Part shown: positions 23,633 to 32,026 of the stretch, piece by piece
Numbering within the stretch: position 1 is the stretch's first letter
Layout: each line of letters begins with the position of its first letter
Source of the DNA: Pseudonocardia ammonioxydans
GTDB taxonomy: Bacteria; Actinomycetota; Actinomycetes; Mycobacteriales; Pseudonocardiaceae
Reading direction: 5' to 3'
DNA length: 64,000 bases
Assembly (NCBI RefSeq): GCF_900115005.1
Contig: NZ_FOUY01000004.1
Span: 124,001 to 188,000, forward strand
Notes under the pieces: generated by a model
The model's input: the letters and a program-made list of their open reading frames with translations, nothing else
Database searches by the model: none
What the model was told of the DNA's origin: nothing
Program-made: the position numbers and the translations under genes

Positions 23633-24062
23633 TCCGCTGCGAGGCCGCCTGGTACTCGGGGTCGCTGCGAGCCTGCGCGATCTCCGGGTCGCGGGCGACC
23701 GCCAGGGTGTCCCCGCCGTTGGCCTCCAGCAGCTCCAGCTGACGCTGGGTGAACTGGTTGACACGGTCGAAGTCGGCCCGGATCTCCTGCGGGGCCAGCG
23801 CGGTCACCTGCTGGTTGGCCTGACGGACGTTCGCCGCCACCTCGCCGACGTCACCGACCGAGCGGCCGATCCCGACCCCGTTGACCGGCTGTGCCGCGTC
23901 CCGGCTGGCCTGCACGGCCTCACAGAACGGGGTGGTCGCCCGGGCCTGCGTGGTCGTCGGCGCGCGGGTCGAACCCGGCTGGGTCGCCAGCGACCCGCCA
24001 CAACCGGCGACCAGTGCCAGTACCGCCGAGAGAAGCAGCACGTGCTGCCGTACAGCCGCCAT
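23598..24062 (-). CDS. Putative lipoprotein, 154 aa
   Basis: ATG 24062 follows GTGGAGGAGCC. The N-terminus is a lipoprotein signal, MAAVRQHVLLLSAVLALVAGC, with lipobox VAGC and acylated Cys21. A Thr/Ala-rich linker and a helical domain follow (FCEAVQASRDAAQPVNGVG..., EVAANVRQANQQVTALAPQEIRADFDRVNQFTQRQLELLEA). A Cys in the domain (PFCEAV) and the terminal NCSS may form a disulfide. Domains like this are common in actinobacterial cell-surface proteins of unknown function. It overlaps the DUF1232 gene tail-to-tail and is divergent from the LuxR-family regulator. Confidence 0.78.
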   Translation of the reverse strand: MAAVRQHVLLLSAVLALVAGCGGSLATQPGSTRAPTTTQARATTPFCEAVQASRDAAQPVNGVGIGRSVGDVGEVAANVRQANQQVTALAPQEIRADFDRVNQFTQRQLELLEANGGDTLAVARDPEIAQARSDPEYQAASQRINDYVRANCSS

Positions 24063-24221
24063 CCCGGCTCCTCCACTCGCTGATCGGACCTTGCTTCCGA
24101 TCCGGCCCGGAGTGTAGGTCCGGCGCTGTGAGGTCCGTGTCGGCGGACCCTGCCGAACGGCGGTGCCACACCGGCCGCGTCGGGTCCATCCTGTCCGTCG
24201 GGCCGCACGGACGGAGTGCCG

Positions 24222-26921
24222 ATGGACGGGGACGGTTCGCCGATGGTCGGGCGGACCTCCGAACGGGCCCGGATCAGTTCCGCGCTGCGGGCCGCCCGCG
24301 ACGGCCGCGGCGCTTTGCTGCTCGTGACCGGCGAGCCGGGGATCGGCAAGAGCATGCTCGCGACGACGGTCGCGGCAGATGCCCGCGACGCCGGCGCCGA
24401 CGTGGTGTGGGGGCGCTGCCGGGAGACACCGGGCGCCCCGGCGTTCCAGCCGTGGACCGAGATCGTCCGGTACCTCGGTCGCGGTGCTCCGGCCGCCGAT
24501 CTCGGCCCGCTGCTCGCCGGTCGCGCGGCGACGGTGGACCGGTTCGCGCTGTTCGAGGCCGTCACCGAGCTGCTCGTGCGCCGCGGCCGTCCGCTGCTGG
24601 TGCTGCTCGAGGACCTGCACCGGGCCGACGAGGCCTCCCTGCTCCTGCTCGACCACCTCCTGCCCGTTCTCGACGACGCCCCCGTCGTCGTGCTCGGCAC
24701 CTGCCGTGACGGTGGTACCGAGTGGCCACCGGGCCTCGACCCGGTCGCCGGGCGCAGCACGGTCGGCGTGCTCCGGTTGGGCGGGCTGTCCGCACCGGAG
24801 GCCCGGGAGCTGGCGGGACGGCTCGCGGCCGGCACCGCCGATCCCGACGCGCTGCGTGCCCGCTGCGGCGGCAACCCGTACTTCATGAGCGAGCTGCTCC
24901 GCGGGCCCACCGACGGTGACCTCCCGGTCACCGTGGCCGCGGCCTTGGCCGCACGGGTGGGCCGGCTGCCGCCGCGGACCCGCGCCGCGCTCGAGGCCGC
25001 CGCGGTCCTCGGCCGGGAGTTCGTCGCCTCCGACGTCGCCGGGCTGCTCGCCGTCGCGCGGATCGCCGTCGCGCAGATCGACAACGCGCAGATCGACGGC
25101 GCGCGGATCGACCACGCCGAACGGGCCTCCGACGTTGCCGGATCTGCTGCCGCGGAGGCAGCCGCAGCGCTGTCGGCGGCGGGGGTGGAGCGCGCGCTCG
25201 CCCCGGCCGTCGCCGACCGGCTGCTCACCACGACCGGCCGCGGTCACGCGTTCGCGCACGTCCTGGTCCGGGACGTCCTGCACGCGGCCTGCCCGGCCGA
25301 CCGGCGCACCGTGTTGCACCACGGCGCCGCCGGAATGACCGACCTGCCGGTGAGCGAGCGTGCCGAGCACGCCGGCCGGGTGCAGCGCACCGCCGCGGAG
25401 CGGGAGCGGGCCGCCCGGCTCGCGGTGGAGGCAGCCACCGAGGCCGCCGGACGGCTCGCGTTCGAGGAGGAGCACACCTGGCTCGGACGGGCCCTGGAGC
25501 ACACCGCGCCGGGTGACCGGTTCGGGCTGCTCCTGGCCTCCGGCGCGGCGGCCGGGCGGGCCGGGCGCGGGGACGCCGCGCGGACCGCGCACGACCAGGC
25601 GTGGCTGCTCGCCGGGGACCGGCCCGGGCGGCGGCCCGCTGCGGTCGCGCTCGGGCTCGGCGAGGTCGTCGACTCCGCGGGCATCGTCGACGCCGGCCTG
25701 GTCCGGATGCTCGAACGGGCCTTGGACCTGCTCCCGCCCGCCGAGCGGGCGACCCGGGTGGCGCTGCTGGCCCGGCTCGCCGTGGAGATCTACTGGGGCC
25801 CGCGGTTGCCGGAGGCCCGCGCCGTCGCCCGGGACGCGGTGGCGGCCGCCCGCCGGCTGGGCGACGCCCGCACGCTCACCGGAGCGCTCGCCGCGCAGCA
25901 GTTCGTGCTGCGCGGACCCGCGGACCGGGCCGAGCGGGTCCGTACCGGCCGCGAGCTGGTCCGGCACGCGGCCGGGCTCGGCGACGTCCCGGCCGAGGTG
26001 TCGGCGCGCCGGCTGCTGGTCGCGGACGCCTTCGCCGACTCACCGGAGGCGTTGGAGACCGAGCTCGGCGCTCTCGAGGCGCTGGCCGAGCAGACCCGCC
26101 GTCCTCTCGCCCGCTGGTACGCCATGGTGTTCCGGACCGCGCTGACCTGCCTGCGCGACCCGGCCGGGGACGCGCTCGAGGCGATCGCCCGGACCGAGAC
26201 GTTCGGGCGCCGGATCGGGGCCCGGCCCGCCGGGATGTACGCGACGGTCCAGCGGTTCGCCGTCCTGCGCGGCACCGGCCGGGTCGCCGAGGCCGAGCCC
26301 GCGCTCCGTGCGGCGATCACCGCCTACCCGCGGCTGGCGACGCTGCGCTGCGGGCTGACGCTGCTGCTCGCCGGCACCGGGCGCGAACGGGAGGCGACCG
26401 CGTCGCTGGAGGCACTGACCGACGACGACTGTGCCGCCGTCCCACGGGACGCGCTGTGGCTGTCGTCGATGGTGCAGCTGGCCGAGGCCGCGGCCGCGCT
26501 GGGGCACCGGGAGGCGGCGGCGACGCTCTCCGCGGCGCTGCGGCCGCACCGCGGCGAGGTGGTGTTGCAGGGCCTGGTCGCCTGGCTCGGCGCCGTCGAC
26601 CACCATCTCGGGCTGCTGGCCGGCGTCCTCGGCCGGGACGCGGAGGCCGGTGCGCTGCTCGCCGCGGGTGCCCGGACCCATCGGGAGTGGTCGGCGTCGG
26701 CGCTGCCCGTCCGCCGGGCGCCGGCCGCCCGCGCCGTCACCCTCACCCGCCGGGAGCGGCAGGTCCTCGACCTGGTCACGACCGGCTCCCCGAACAAGCA
26801 GATCGCGCGCCTGCTCGGGATCAGCGTGCACACCGTCGAACGGCACCTCGTCAACGGCTACGCGAAGCTCGGCGCCCGCAACCGGGCCGAAGCGACCGCA
26901 CAGGTCCTGCGCGGTCGCTGA
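24222..26921 (+). CDS. LuxR-family ATPase transcriptional regulator (LAL type)
   Basis: The product has 899 residues from ATG 24222; GTG 24216 is possible. At the N-terminus is an AAA/STAND ATPase: Walker A G37-EPGIGKS44 in LLVTGEPGIGKSMLATT, and a Walker B-like stretch LLVLLEDLHRADEASLLLLDHL. A long TPR-like helical middle follows. At the extreme C-terminus is a LuxR/GerE helix-turn-helix (LTRRERQVLDLVTTGSPNKQIARLLGISVHTVERHL). LAL proteins activate catabolic, antibiotic or sugar operons after ligand and ATP binding. A four-unit pentapeptide insertion follows the ATPase at about residues 279-298. The SDR gene 97 bp downstream is a possible target. Confidence 0.9.
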   Translation: MDGDGSPMVGRTSERARISSALRAARDGRGALLLVTGEPGIGKSMLATTVAADARDAGADVVWGRCRETPGAPAFQPWTEIVRYLGRGAPAADLGPLLAGRAATVDRFALFEAVTELLVRRGRPLLVLLEDLHRADEASLLLLDHLLPVLDDAPVVVLGTCRDGGTEWPPGLDPVAGRSTVGVLRLGGLSAPEARELAGRLAAGTADPDALRARCGGNPYFMSELLRGPTDGDLPVTVAAALAARVGRLPPRTRAALEAAAVLGREFVASDVAGLLAVARIAVAQIDNAQIDGARIDHAERASDVAGSAAAEAAAALSAAGVERALAPAVADRLLTTTGRGHAFAHVLVRDVLHAACPADRRTVLHHGAAGMTDLPVSERAEHAGRVQRTAAERERAARLAVEAATEAAGRLAFEEEHTWLGRALEHTAPGDRFGLLLASGAAAGRAGRGDAARTAHDQAWLLAGDRPGRRPAAVALGLGEVVDSAGIVDAGLVRMLERALDLLPPAERATRVALLARLAVEIYWGPRLPEARAVARDAVAAARRLGDARTLTGALAAQQFVLRGPADRAERVRTGRELVRHAAGLGDVPAEVSARRLLVADAFADSPEALETELGALEALAEQTRRPLARWYAMVFRTALTCLRDPAGDALEAIARTETFGRRIGARPAGMYATVQRFAVLRGTGRVAEAEPALRAAITAYPRLATLRCGLTLLLAGTGREREATASLEALTDDDCAAVPRDALWLSSMVQLAEAAAALGHREAAATLSAALRPHRGEVVLQGLVAWLGAVDHHLGLLAGVLGRDAEAGALLAAGARTHREWSASALPVRRAPAARAVTLTRRERQVLDLVTTGSPNKQIARLLGISVHTVERHLVNGYAKLGARNRAEATAQVLRGR
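25056..25115. repeat. Four 15-bp repeats inside the LuxR-family regulator
   Basis: GCGCGGATCGCCGTC, GCGCAGATCGACAAC, GCGCAGATCGACGGC and GCGCGGATCGACCAC lie end to end. They encode ARIAV-AQIDN-AQIDG-ARIDH, a small in-frame expansion. Confidence 0.9.
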
Positions 26922-26991
26922 CTACACGGTTTCCGGGATACCCCCGGGCCCACGCCCGGACGACGCTGACGGGTGCACGGCCGTCCGGAGG

Positions 26992-27003
26992 GTACGGCCG
27001 TAC
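26992..27003. promoter_or_regulatory. 12-bp perfect palindrome upstream of the SDR gene
   Basis: GTACGGCCGTAC lies 16 bp before the SDR start and just upstream of its ribosome site GGGAGG. It is a candidate operator, but chance is possible in GC-rich DNA. Confidence 0.3.
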
Positions 27004-27018
27004 GGCGGGAGGCCGGTC

Positions 27019-27774
27019 ATGGGACGACTGCGGGACAAGACGACGCTGATCACCGGTGGGGAGAGCGGGATCGGCCTCGCCACCGCCCGCCGGTTCGTGG
27101 CGGAGGGGGCCCGGGTCTTCCTGGTCGGCCTGGACGAGGGCCGGCTCGGCGATGCGGTCACCGAGCTCGGTGCCGTCGCCGGGTACGCGGTCGCCGACGT
27201 CACCGACGAGGACGCGGTGCTCGCCGCCGTCGACGCCGCGGTGGCCGCGTTCGGCCCGCTCGACGTGGTGTTCTCCAACGCCGGTATCTCCGGAGCGGTG
27301 GCCGGGATCGAGGACTACCCGTCGGAGACGTTCGGCCGCACGCTCGCCGTGCACGTGACCGGCGCGTTCCACGTCCTCAAACACGGGCTGCCCCGGATGC
27401 ACGACGGCGGCAGCATCGTGATCACCTCCAGTGTCGTCGGACTCATCGGCTTCGGTGGGCTCTGCGGGTACATCGCGGCCAAGCACGCCCAGGTCGGGCT
27501 CATGCGGGCGATCGCGACCGAGGTCGCCCCGCGCCGGATCCGGGTCAACACGCTGCACCCCGGCCCGACGTCGACGGCGTTCCAGGACGAGATCGAGATG
27601 GCGGCGACCGGGCTGTCCCGGGAGGCGGCCGCCGCGGCGTTCGACGAGCTGCTGCCGCTGCGGCGGCACGCGCGGCCGGAGGAGATCGCCGACGCCGTCG
27701 TCTACCTGGCCTCGGACGAGAGCGCCTTCGTCACCCGCACCACGCTGGCCGTCGACGGCGGGCTGGCAGGCTGA
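27019..27774 (+). CDS. Short-chain dehydrogenase/reductase (SDR)
   Basis: ATG 27019 follows CGGGAGGCCGGTC. The 251-residue classical SDR has the cofactor site TGGESGIG (residues 12-19), where TGxxxGIG is usual, and the NAG motif in FSNAGISG. The catalytic serine region is ITSSVVG, and Y151-IAA-K155 is the active-site pair. The C-terminal AVDGGLAG ending is typical. The product is a soluble NAD(P)-dependent alcohol or ketone oxidoreductase of unknown substrate. It lies 97 bp after the LuxR-family regulator and 74 bp before rtcB. Confidence 0.92.
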   Translation: MGRLRDKTTLITGGESGIGLATARRFVAEGARVFLVGLDEGRLGDAVTELGAVAGYAVADVTDEDAVLAAVDAAVAAFGPLDVVFSNAGISGAVAGIEDYPSETFGRTLAVHVTGAFHVLKHGLPRMHDGGSIVITSSVVGLIGFGGLCGYIAAKHAQVGLMRAIATEVAPRRIRVNTLHPGPTSTAFQDEIEMAATGLSREAAAAAFDELLPLRRHARPEEIADAVVYLASDESAFVTRTTLAVDGGLAG

Positions 27775-27848
27775 CCCCGCGGCAATCCGGATGCCCGCCG
27801 CCCTCCGATCGGCGATCCTGGGAATCTCCATGATCGGAAGGGGGAGCC

Positions 27849-29054
27849 ATGCACACGCTCACCGGCACCGCGGCGCCGGTCCGTCTGTGGACCGACCCGG
27901 AGTCGGTCGAACCCGGCGCGCTGACCCAGCTGCGCAACTGCGCGAACCTGCCGTGGACCCACGGGGTCGCCGTGATGCCGGACGTGCACCAGGGCTACGG
28001 CGCGACGGTGGGGTCGGTGGTCGCGATGCGCGACGCCGTGTCGCCCGGCGCCGTCGGCGTCGACATCGGGTGCGGCATGTCCGCGGTCCGCACCGACCTG
28101 ACCGCGGGCGACCTGCCCGACTCGCTGGGCCGGGTTCGCGCGCAGGTCGAGCGGGCGGTTCCGGTCGGGCGGGCCGGGCACCGCGAGGGTCCCGACCTGG
28201 CGCGGCTGGGCATCGAGCGCGGCTACGACTGGACCGGCTTCTGGTCCGGCTTCGAGCGGCTGCACCACCTGGACGAGGCGTCCTGGACCGATGCCGACGC
28301 GTTGCGGGCGAAGGCGCACCGGCAGCTGGGGTCGCTCGGGTCCGGCAACCACTTCCTCGAGCTGTGCCTCGACGGCGACGACCGGGTCTGGCTGATGCTG
28401 CACTCCGGGTCGCGGGGGATCGGCAACATCCTCGCGAACCTGCACATCGAACGGGCCAAGCAGCTGCCGCACAACCAGGCCCTGCCCGACCGCGACCTGG
28501 CCGTGTTCCTGTCCGGGACACCGGCGATGGACGCCTACCGGGCCGACCTGTACTGGGCGCAGGAGTACGCGCGGCTCAACCGCCGGGTGATGATGGAGCT
28601 GTTCAAGGCCGCGCTGGGCCGCGGCCTGGGCCGCACCGTCGCCTTCGAGCCCGAGGTCTCCTGCCACCACAACTACGTCTCGGAGGAGACCTACGACGGC
28701 GTCGAGCTGATCGTGACCCGCAAGGGCGCGATCTCCACCGAGGGCGGCCGGAAGGGGATCATCCCCGGCTCGATGGGCACCGGGTCGTTCATCGTGTCCG
28801 GGCTGGGGAACCCGCAGTCGTACCGCTCGGCCTCGCACGGTGCGGGCCGGCGGATGTCGCGGGCGGCGGCCCGCCGGCAGTTCTCGGTGGCCGACCTGCA
28901 GGCACAGACCGAGGGTGTCGAGTGCCGCAAGGACGCCGGCGTGCTCGACGAGATCCCCGGTGCCTACAAGGACCTCGACACCGTGATGGCCGCCCAGACC
29001 GACCTCGTCCGGGTCGAGCACCGGCTCCGGACGATCCTCTGTGTGAAGGGCTGA
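27849..29054 (+). CDS. rtcB: RtcB-type RNA ligase
   Basis: The product has 401 residues, close to the 408 of the E. coli enzyme. RtcB joins RNA 2',3'-cyclic phosphate or 3'-phosphate to 5'-OH ends using GTP and Mn2+. Conserved elements are the metal-binding PDVHQGYG and D-I-G-C75-G-M, GSLGSGNHF, HSGSRGIG, CHHNYV, and IIPGSMGTGSF. The nucleophile segment SASHGAGRRMSR carries H330, which takes the guanylyl group. No archease, RtcA or RtcR gene is next to it, so its role (RNA repair or tRNA processing after stress) is open. A GGGGGAG ribosome site precedes the ATG. Confidence 0.93.
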   Translation: MHTLTGTAAPVRLWTDPESVEPGALTQLRNCANLPWTHGVAVMPDVHQGYGATVGSVVAMRDAVSPGAVGVDIGCGMSAVRTDLTAGDLPDSLGRVRAQVERAVPVGRAGHREGPDLARLGIERGYDWTGFWSGFERLHHLDEASWTDADALRAKAHRQLGSLGSGNHFLELCLDGDDRVWLMLHSGSRGIGNILANLHIERAKQLPHNQALPDRDLAVFLSGTPAMDAYRADLYWAQEYARLNRRVMMELFKAALGRGLGRTVAFEPEVSCHHNYVSEETYDGVELIVTRKGAISTEGGRKGIIPGSMGTGSFIVSGLGNPQSYRSASHGAGRRMSRAAARRQFSVADLQAQTEGVECRKDAGVLDEIPGAYKDLDTVMAAQTDLVRVEHRLRTILCVKG

Positions 29055-29067
29055 CCGACCCCGCGGG

Positions 29068-29709
29068 TCAGCAGGTCAGGGGGTCAGGTGCCGGCGGCGG
29101 GGCGGACCACGCCAGGACCGTCCCCGCCGCCAGCCCGCCGAGCACGGCGAACCCGTGCGCGTCCCGCACCACCAGCAGCGCCACCCCGGTGGCACCGGCG
29201 ACGACCGCGGCGGTCACCGACCGGGAGGTCCGTCCCCGTACGAGCCGCAGGCCGAGCAGGGCACAGCCGAGGACGTAGGTCGCCGCCGAGTTCCCCGCCC
29301 CGGTGGAGGGGAACGCGAACGTCGTGACCAGGTCGAAGGCGACCGCGCCACCGAGGAAGAGCGCCCAGGACCGCGCGGGACCCGAGGCGGGCACCGCCGC
29401 ACACACCACGACCGCGAGCAGGACCAGGTTGGACGCCGTCCCGGCGGCCCCGCCGTCCTGCACGACGACCGAGGTGGCCAGCCGCCACACCTGGCCGGCG
29501 CGGATCAGCTCGGGGACCCGCGCCAGGGCGTCGAGCAGTCCCGGGACCGCGAGCTGGGCCAGCGACGGGACCGCGACCAGCAACCACAGCCCCGCGCCCG
29601 CGAGTGTCGGGCGGAACCGGCCGCCGGGGCCGGCCGCCACGGCGACGACCGCGCCGAGCACCAGCACCACACCGAGCACGTTCGCCCAGCCGGTCCCCGA
29701 CGTCGTCAT
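29068..29709 (-). CDS. Rhomboid-like integral membrane protein
   Basis: The 213-residue protein has six or so hydrophobic segments. The order fits a rhomboid fold: RAGQVWRLATSVVVQDG resembles the loop after TM1. A Ser in G-N-S141-A-A-TY lies where the catalytic GxSG serine is expected. H185 in VRDAHGFAVLGGLAAG matches the TM6 His with its GxxxG helix-packing motif. The second Gly of GxSG is Ala here, and the HxxxN of TM2 is not obvious, so protease activity is uncertain. It could be a rhomboid pseudoprotease. It is convergent with rtcB, with a 13-bp gap. Confidence 0.6.
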   Translation of the reverse strand: MTTSGTGWANVLGVVLVLGAVVAVAAGPGGRFRPTLAGAGLWLLVAVPSLAQLAVPGLLDALARVPELIRAGQVWRLATSVVVQDGGAAGTASNLVLLAVVVCAAVPASGPARSWALFLGGAVAFDLVTTFAFPSTGAGNSAATYVLGCALLGLRLVRGRTSRSVTAAVVAGATGVALLVVRDAHGFAVLGGLAAGTVLAWSAPPPAPDPLTC

Positions 29710-29865
29710 AACGCGGCCTCCGTCCCGCACCGGACGGTAGCGGCTCGGGCACCGGAGGTGGGTGGTGCGGCCCCGCCGTGCCGGCTGCTGTACCCGGCGG
29801 CGCACCGGTCGAGCTCGCGCTGATCCTGCTGCTCTGCCGCCCTGGCTGCTGCCCCCGGCGCACCG

Positions 29866-29880
29866 GGCCGGTCACCGGCC
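29866..29880. terminator. Short GC hairpin past the GDPD gene
   Basis: GGCCGG-TCA-CCGGCC forms a 6-bp stem 5 bp beyond the stop of the minus-strand phosphodiesterase gene. It is a weak terminator candidate. Confidence 0.35.
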
Positions 29881-29885
29881 GGGCA

Positions 29886-30722
29886 TCAGCCGTCGAGCAC
29901 GTCCCGCAGCACTCCCGGATGGTCGGTGATGATCCGGTCGACGCCCGCGTCGAGCATCCGGCGCATGTCCGCCTCGTCGTCGACGGTGTAGACCCCGGTC
30001 TGCATCCCGCGGGACCGGATGGCCTCGACCAGGCCGGCGTCGGTGCCCCGGAAGCTCGGGTTGATCTGTTCGACACCGGTCGCGGCCGCGTCGTCGAGCT
30101 CGGCGGTGCTCGGGCGGGCCTCGAACAGCCACCCGGCGGGCACGGCTGGGGCCACCTCGGCGAAGCGGCGCATCGCGTCGTGGTCGAACGACTGCACCAC
30201 GATCCCGGCCGGTTGCTCGCCGAGCTCGGCGGCGACCTCCGCCTCGATGCCGGGGTACGCCGCGGGTTCCTTCAGCTCGATCAGCAGCCCGGCCCGCTCA
30301 CCGATGTGCTCGACGACCTCGTCGAGGGTCGGGATGCGCTGCCCGGCGAACCCGGGCCCGAACCAGGAACCGGCGTCGAGCCGCCTCAGCTCGGCGAGGG
30401 TGAAGCTGCCGACCGGGTCCAGGGCCCGGCCGGGGAAGACCCGCTCGACGTCGGTGGTCCGGGTGAGGGTGGTGTCGTGCAGCACGACGAGATGGCCGTC
30501 GGCGCTGCGCTGGACGTCGATCTCGATCGAGTCGGCCCGCTGCGCGACGGCCTCGTCGACCGCGGCGAGGGTGTTCTCCGGGGCGTCGCCGGACGCCCCG
30601 CGATGCGCGACGACCTCGGTGCCGGCCGGTTCGCCGGCGAGTGCGGCCGGGCCGAGGGCCGTCAGGGCGACCGGGGCGAGAGCGAGGGGGAGCAGCGAGC
30701 CGAGCAGGCGGCGCAGGCGCAC
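29886..30722 (-). CDS. Secreted glycerophosphodiester phosphodiesterase
   Basis: GTG 30722 follows GGAGGTCCCACCC. The 278-residue protein begins with a Sec signal (VRLRRLLGSLLPLALAPVALTALGPAALAG). The GDPD barrel follows: AHRGASGDAPENT with catalytic H40, IEIDVQRSADGHLVVLHD with the metal acids and second His, and the C-terminal YTVDDEADMRRMLDAGVDRIITDHP. It should hydrolyse glycerophosphodiesters to glycerol-3-phosphate outside the membrane. Lipid or teichoic-acid-like scavenging is the usual role. It lies downstream of the secreted SGNH esterase on the same strand, with a 131-bp gap. Confidence 0.92.
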   Translation of the reverse strand: MRLRRLLGSLLPLALAPVALTALGPAALAGEPAGTEVVAHRGASGDAPENTLAAVDEAVAQRADSIEIDVQRSADGHLVVLHDTTLTRTTDVERVFPGRALDPVGSFTLAELRRLDAGSWFGPGFAGQRIPTLDEVVEHIGERAGLLIELKEPAAYPGIEAEVAAELGEQPAGIVVQSFDHDAMRRFAEVAPAVPAGWLFEARPSTAELDDAAATGVEQINPSFRGTDAGLVEAIRSRGMQTGVYTVDDEADMRRMLDAGVDRIITDHPGVLRDVLDG

Positions 30723-30853
30723 GGGTGGGACCTCCGGACGGGTGAACACGGTCGGCCCCGACCCTCGGGGTCCGGAGCGTCCGGCGGGTGGCGGGCCGGT
30801 GACCGGGCGGCGGCGGGAGCCGCAACGCCGCGCGGCGCCGGCCCGGTCCGCCG

Positions 30854-31663
30854 TCACGGCCGTGCGGCCGCGGCGGTGAGCGCGGGCAGGTAGCCCTCGG
30901 CATAGCCGAGGGCGTTCGGGTGATAGACGGCCGGGGTCGTCGGCTGCGCCGGCGGGTTGATCCACGGGTCGGAGCCGCAGATCCCGTGCCCGGCGAAGGC
31001 GTCGCGCACGTCGACGAACTGGCCGCGGAAGCGGTGCGCGGCGTCGGCCAGCGACGCGTTGAGCGTGTCGGCGGCCCGGTTGAGCGCCTCGCGGCGGGTC
31101 TCGTTCGGCACGCCCGGCACGTCGCAGGCGCCGGGTTCGAACAGCCGTGGGTAGCCCAGGACGACGATCTTCGCGTCGGGCGCCTGCAGCCGCACGCCGA
31201 CGATCGTCGAGATCAGGCCGCCGGGCGCGACGAACCGGGCGGCGTGCTCGCCGCCGCGGATCGCGCGGAAGCAGGACTCGTCGTCCGGCGCGGTGCTGCA
31301 GGTGGCCAGCACCGGGGCGAACCCGGTGTCGTTGCCGCCCGCGGTGATCGTGACGAGCGTGGTGTCCCGGCCGACCGCGCTCACCTGCTTCGCCACGACC
31401 TCGGCGCTGTTCGCCCCGCTGCAGGCGACCGAGACGAACGACGCCGGGTCGTTCTGCGCGGCCCACAGCGCCGGGTAGGAACGGTCGCTGCGCCGGCACT
31501 CCCCGGACGCCGGATCCGGGGTGGCACCGACGCCGGCGGCGTAGGAGTCCCCGAGCGCGACGTAGCGGGTGGCCGAGAGGTCGAGCGCGGGGGCCGCGCC
31601 CGCCGCGGGGGCCAGGAGTACGACGAGGGCACAGGCCAGCAGCGGGACGAGGAGTCGGCGCAC
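30854..31663 (-). CDS. Secreted SGNH/GDSL-family esterase
   Basis: GTG 31663 is chosen near the basic start of the signal peptide (VRRLLVPLLACALVVLLAPAAGAA); GTG 31672 is equally possible. The 269-residue protein has S40 in YVALGDSYAAG, the block III GGND in TITAGGNDTGF, and the catalytic H248 in VYHPNALGYAEG. This pattern fits the Streptomyces scabies esterase / Rv0518-type SGNH hydrolases that act on acyl esters outside the cell. Four or more Cys residues suggest disulfides. The exact substrate (lipid, cutin-like or acetylated polymer) is unknown. Confidence 0.9.
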   Translation of the reverse strand: MRRLLVPLLACALVVLLAPAAGAAPALDLSATRYVALGDSYAAGVGATPDPASGECRRSDRSYPALWAAQNDPASFVSVACSGANSAEVVAKQVSAVGRDTTLVTITAGGNDTGFAPVLATCSTAPDDESCFRAIRGGEHAARFVAPGGLISTIVGVRLQAPDAKIVVLGYPRLFEPGACDVPGVPNETRREALNRAADTLNASLADAAHRFRGQFVDVRDAFAGHGICGSDPWINPPAQPTTPAVYHPNALGYAEGYLPALTAAAARP

Positions 31664-31786
31664 GGACCCCACCCAACCCGGGTGTCGCGGGTCCGGGCAA
31701 TCACGGTTCCGGGTGAGCGCCACCCGCCCGGTCGTCCGCCGCGTGACCGCCGTGTGGGCCGAACGGGTGCAGCACGCTGCGGCGGG

Positions 31787-31990
31787 CTACCGCCGCCCGG
31801 ACGCCCGCAGCTCCGCCAGCGACTCCCCGCCGACGAAGAAGTGCTCGGCCTCGCACTCGTTCAGCACCACCCGCACCGTCTCCGGCTTCGCGCCGAGGGT
31901 GTCGGCGGCGGCGGCGGTGAGTGCCTCACCGAGCGCGCGGAGCTGCTCGGGCGTGCGCCCGCGGGTCAGCGTCACCTGGATCACCGGCAC
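31787..31990 (-). CDS. 4-oxalocrotonate tautomerase family protein
   Basis: The GTG-started 67-residue protein matches the 4-OT subunit size. After removal of the initiator Met, the N-terminal Pro in PVIQVTL is the catalytic base. Arg residues in LTRGRTPEQL and the hydrophobic core (LGEALTAAAADTLGAKPETVRVVLNE) fit the family. In meta-cleavage it isomerises 2-hydroxymuconate to 2-oxo-3-hexenedioate. It is the last gene of a three-gene operon with the decarboxylase and hydratase upstream, 25 bp apart. Its ribosome site AGGTGAGGAG occurs twice because of a 15-bp duplication. Confidence 0.9.
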   Translation of the reverse strand: MPVIQVTLTRGRTPEQLRALGEALTAAAADTLGAKPETVRVVLNECEAEHFFVGGESLAELRASGRR

Positions 31991-31996
31991 GGTGTT

Positions 31997-32026
31997 CTCC
32001 TCACCTGCGTCCTCCTCACCTGCATG
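31997..32026. repeat. 15-bp duplication carrying a stop codon and ribosome site
   Basis: CTCCTCACCTGC occurs at 31997-32008 and 32012-32023. On the minus strand this duplicates GCAGGTGAGGAG, which includes the TGA of the decarboxylase gene in the first copy read. It gives two Shine-Dalgarno-like sites before the tautomerase. Confidence 0.8.
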
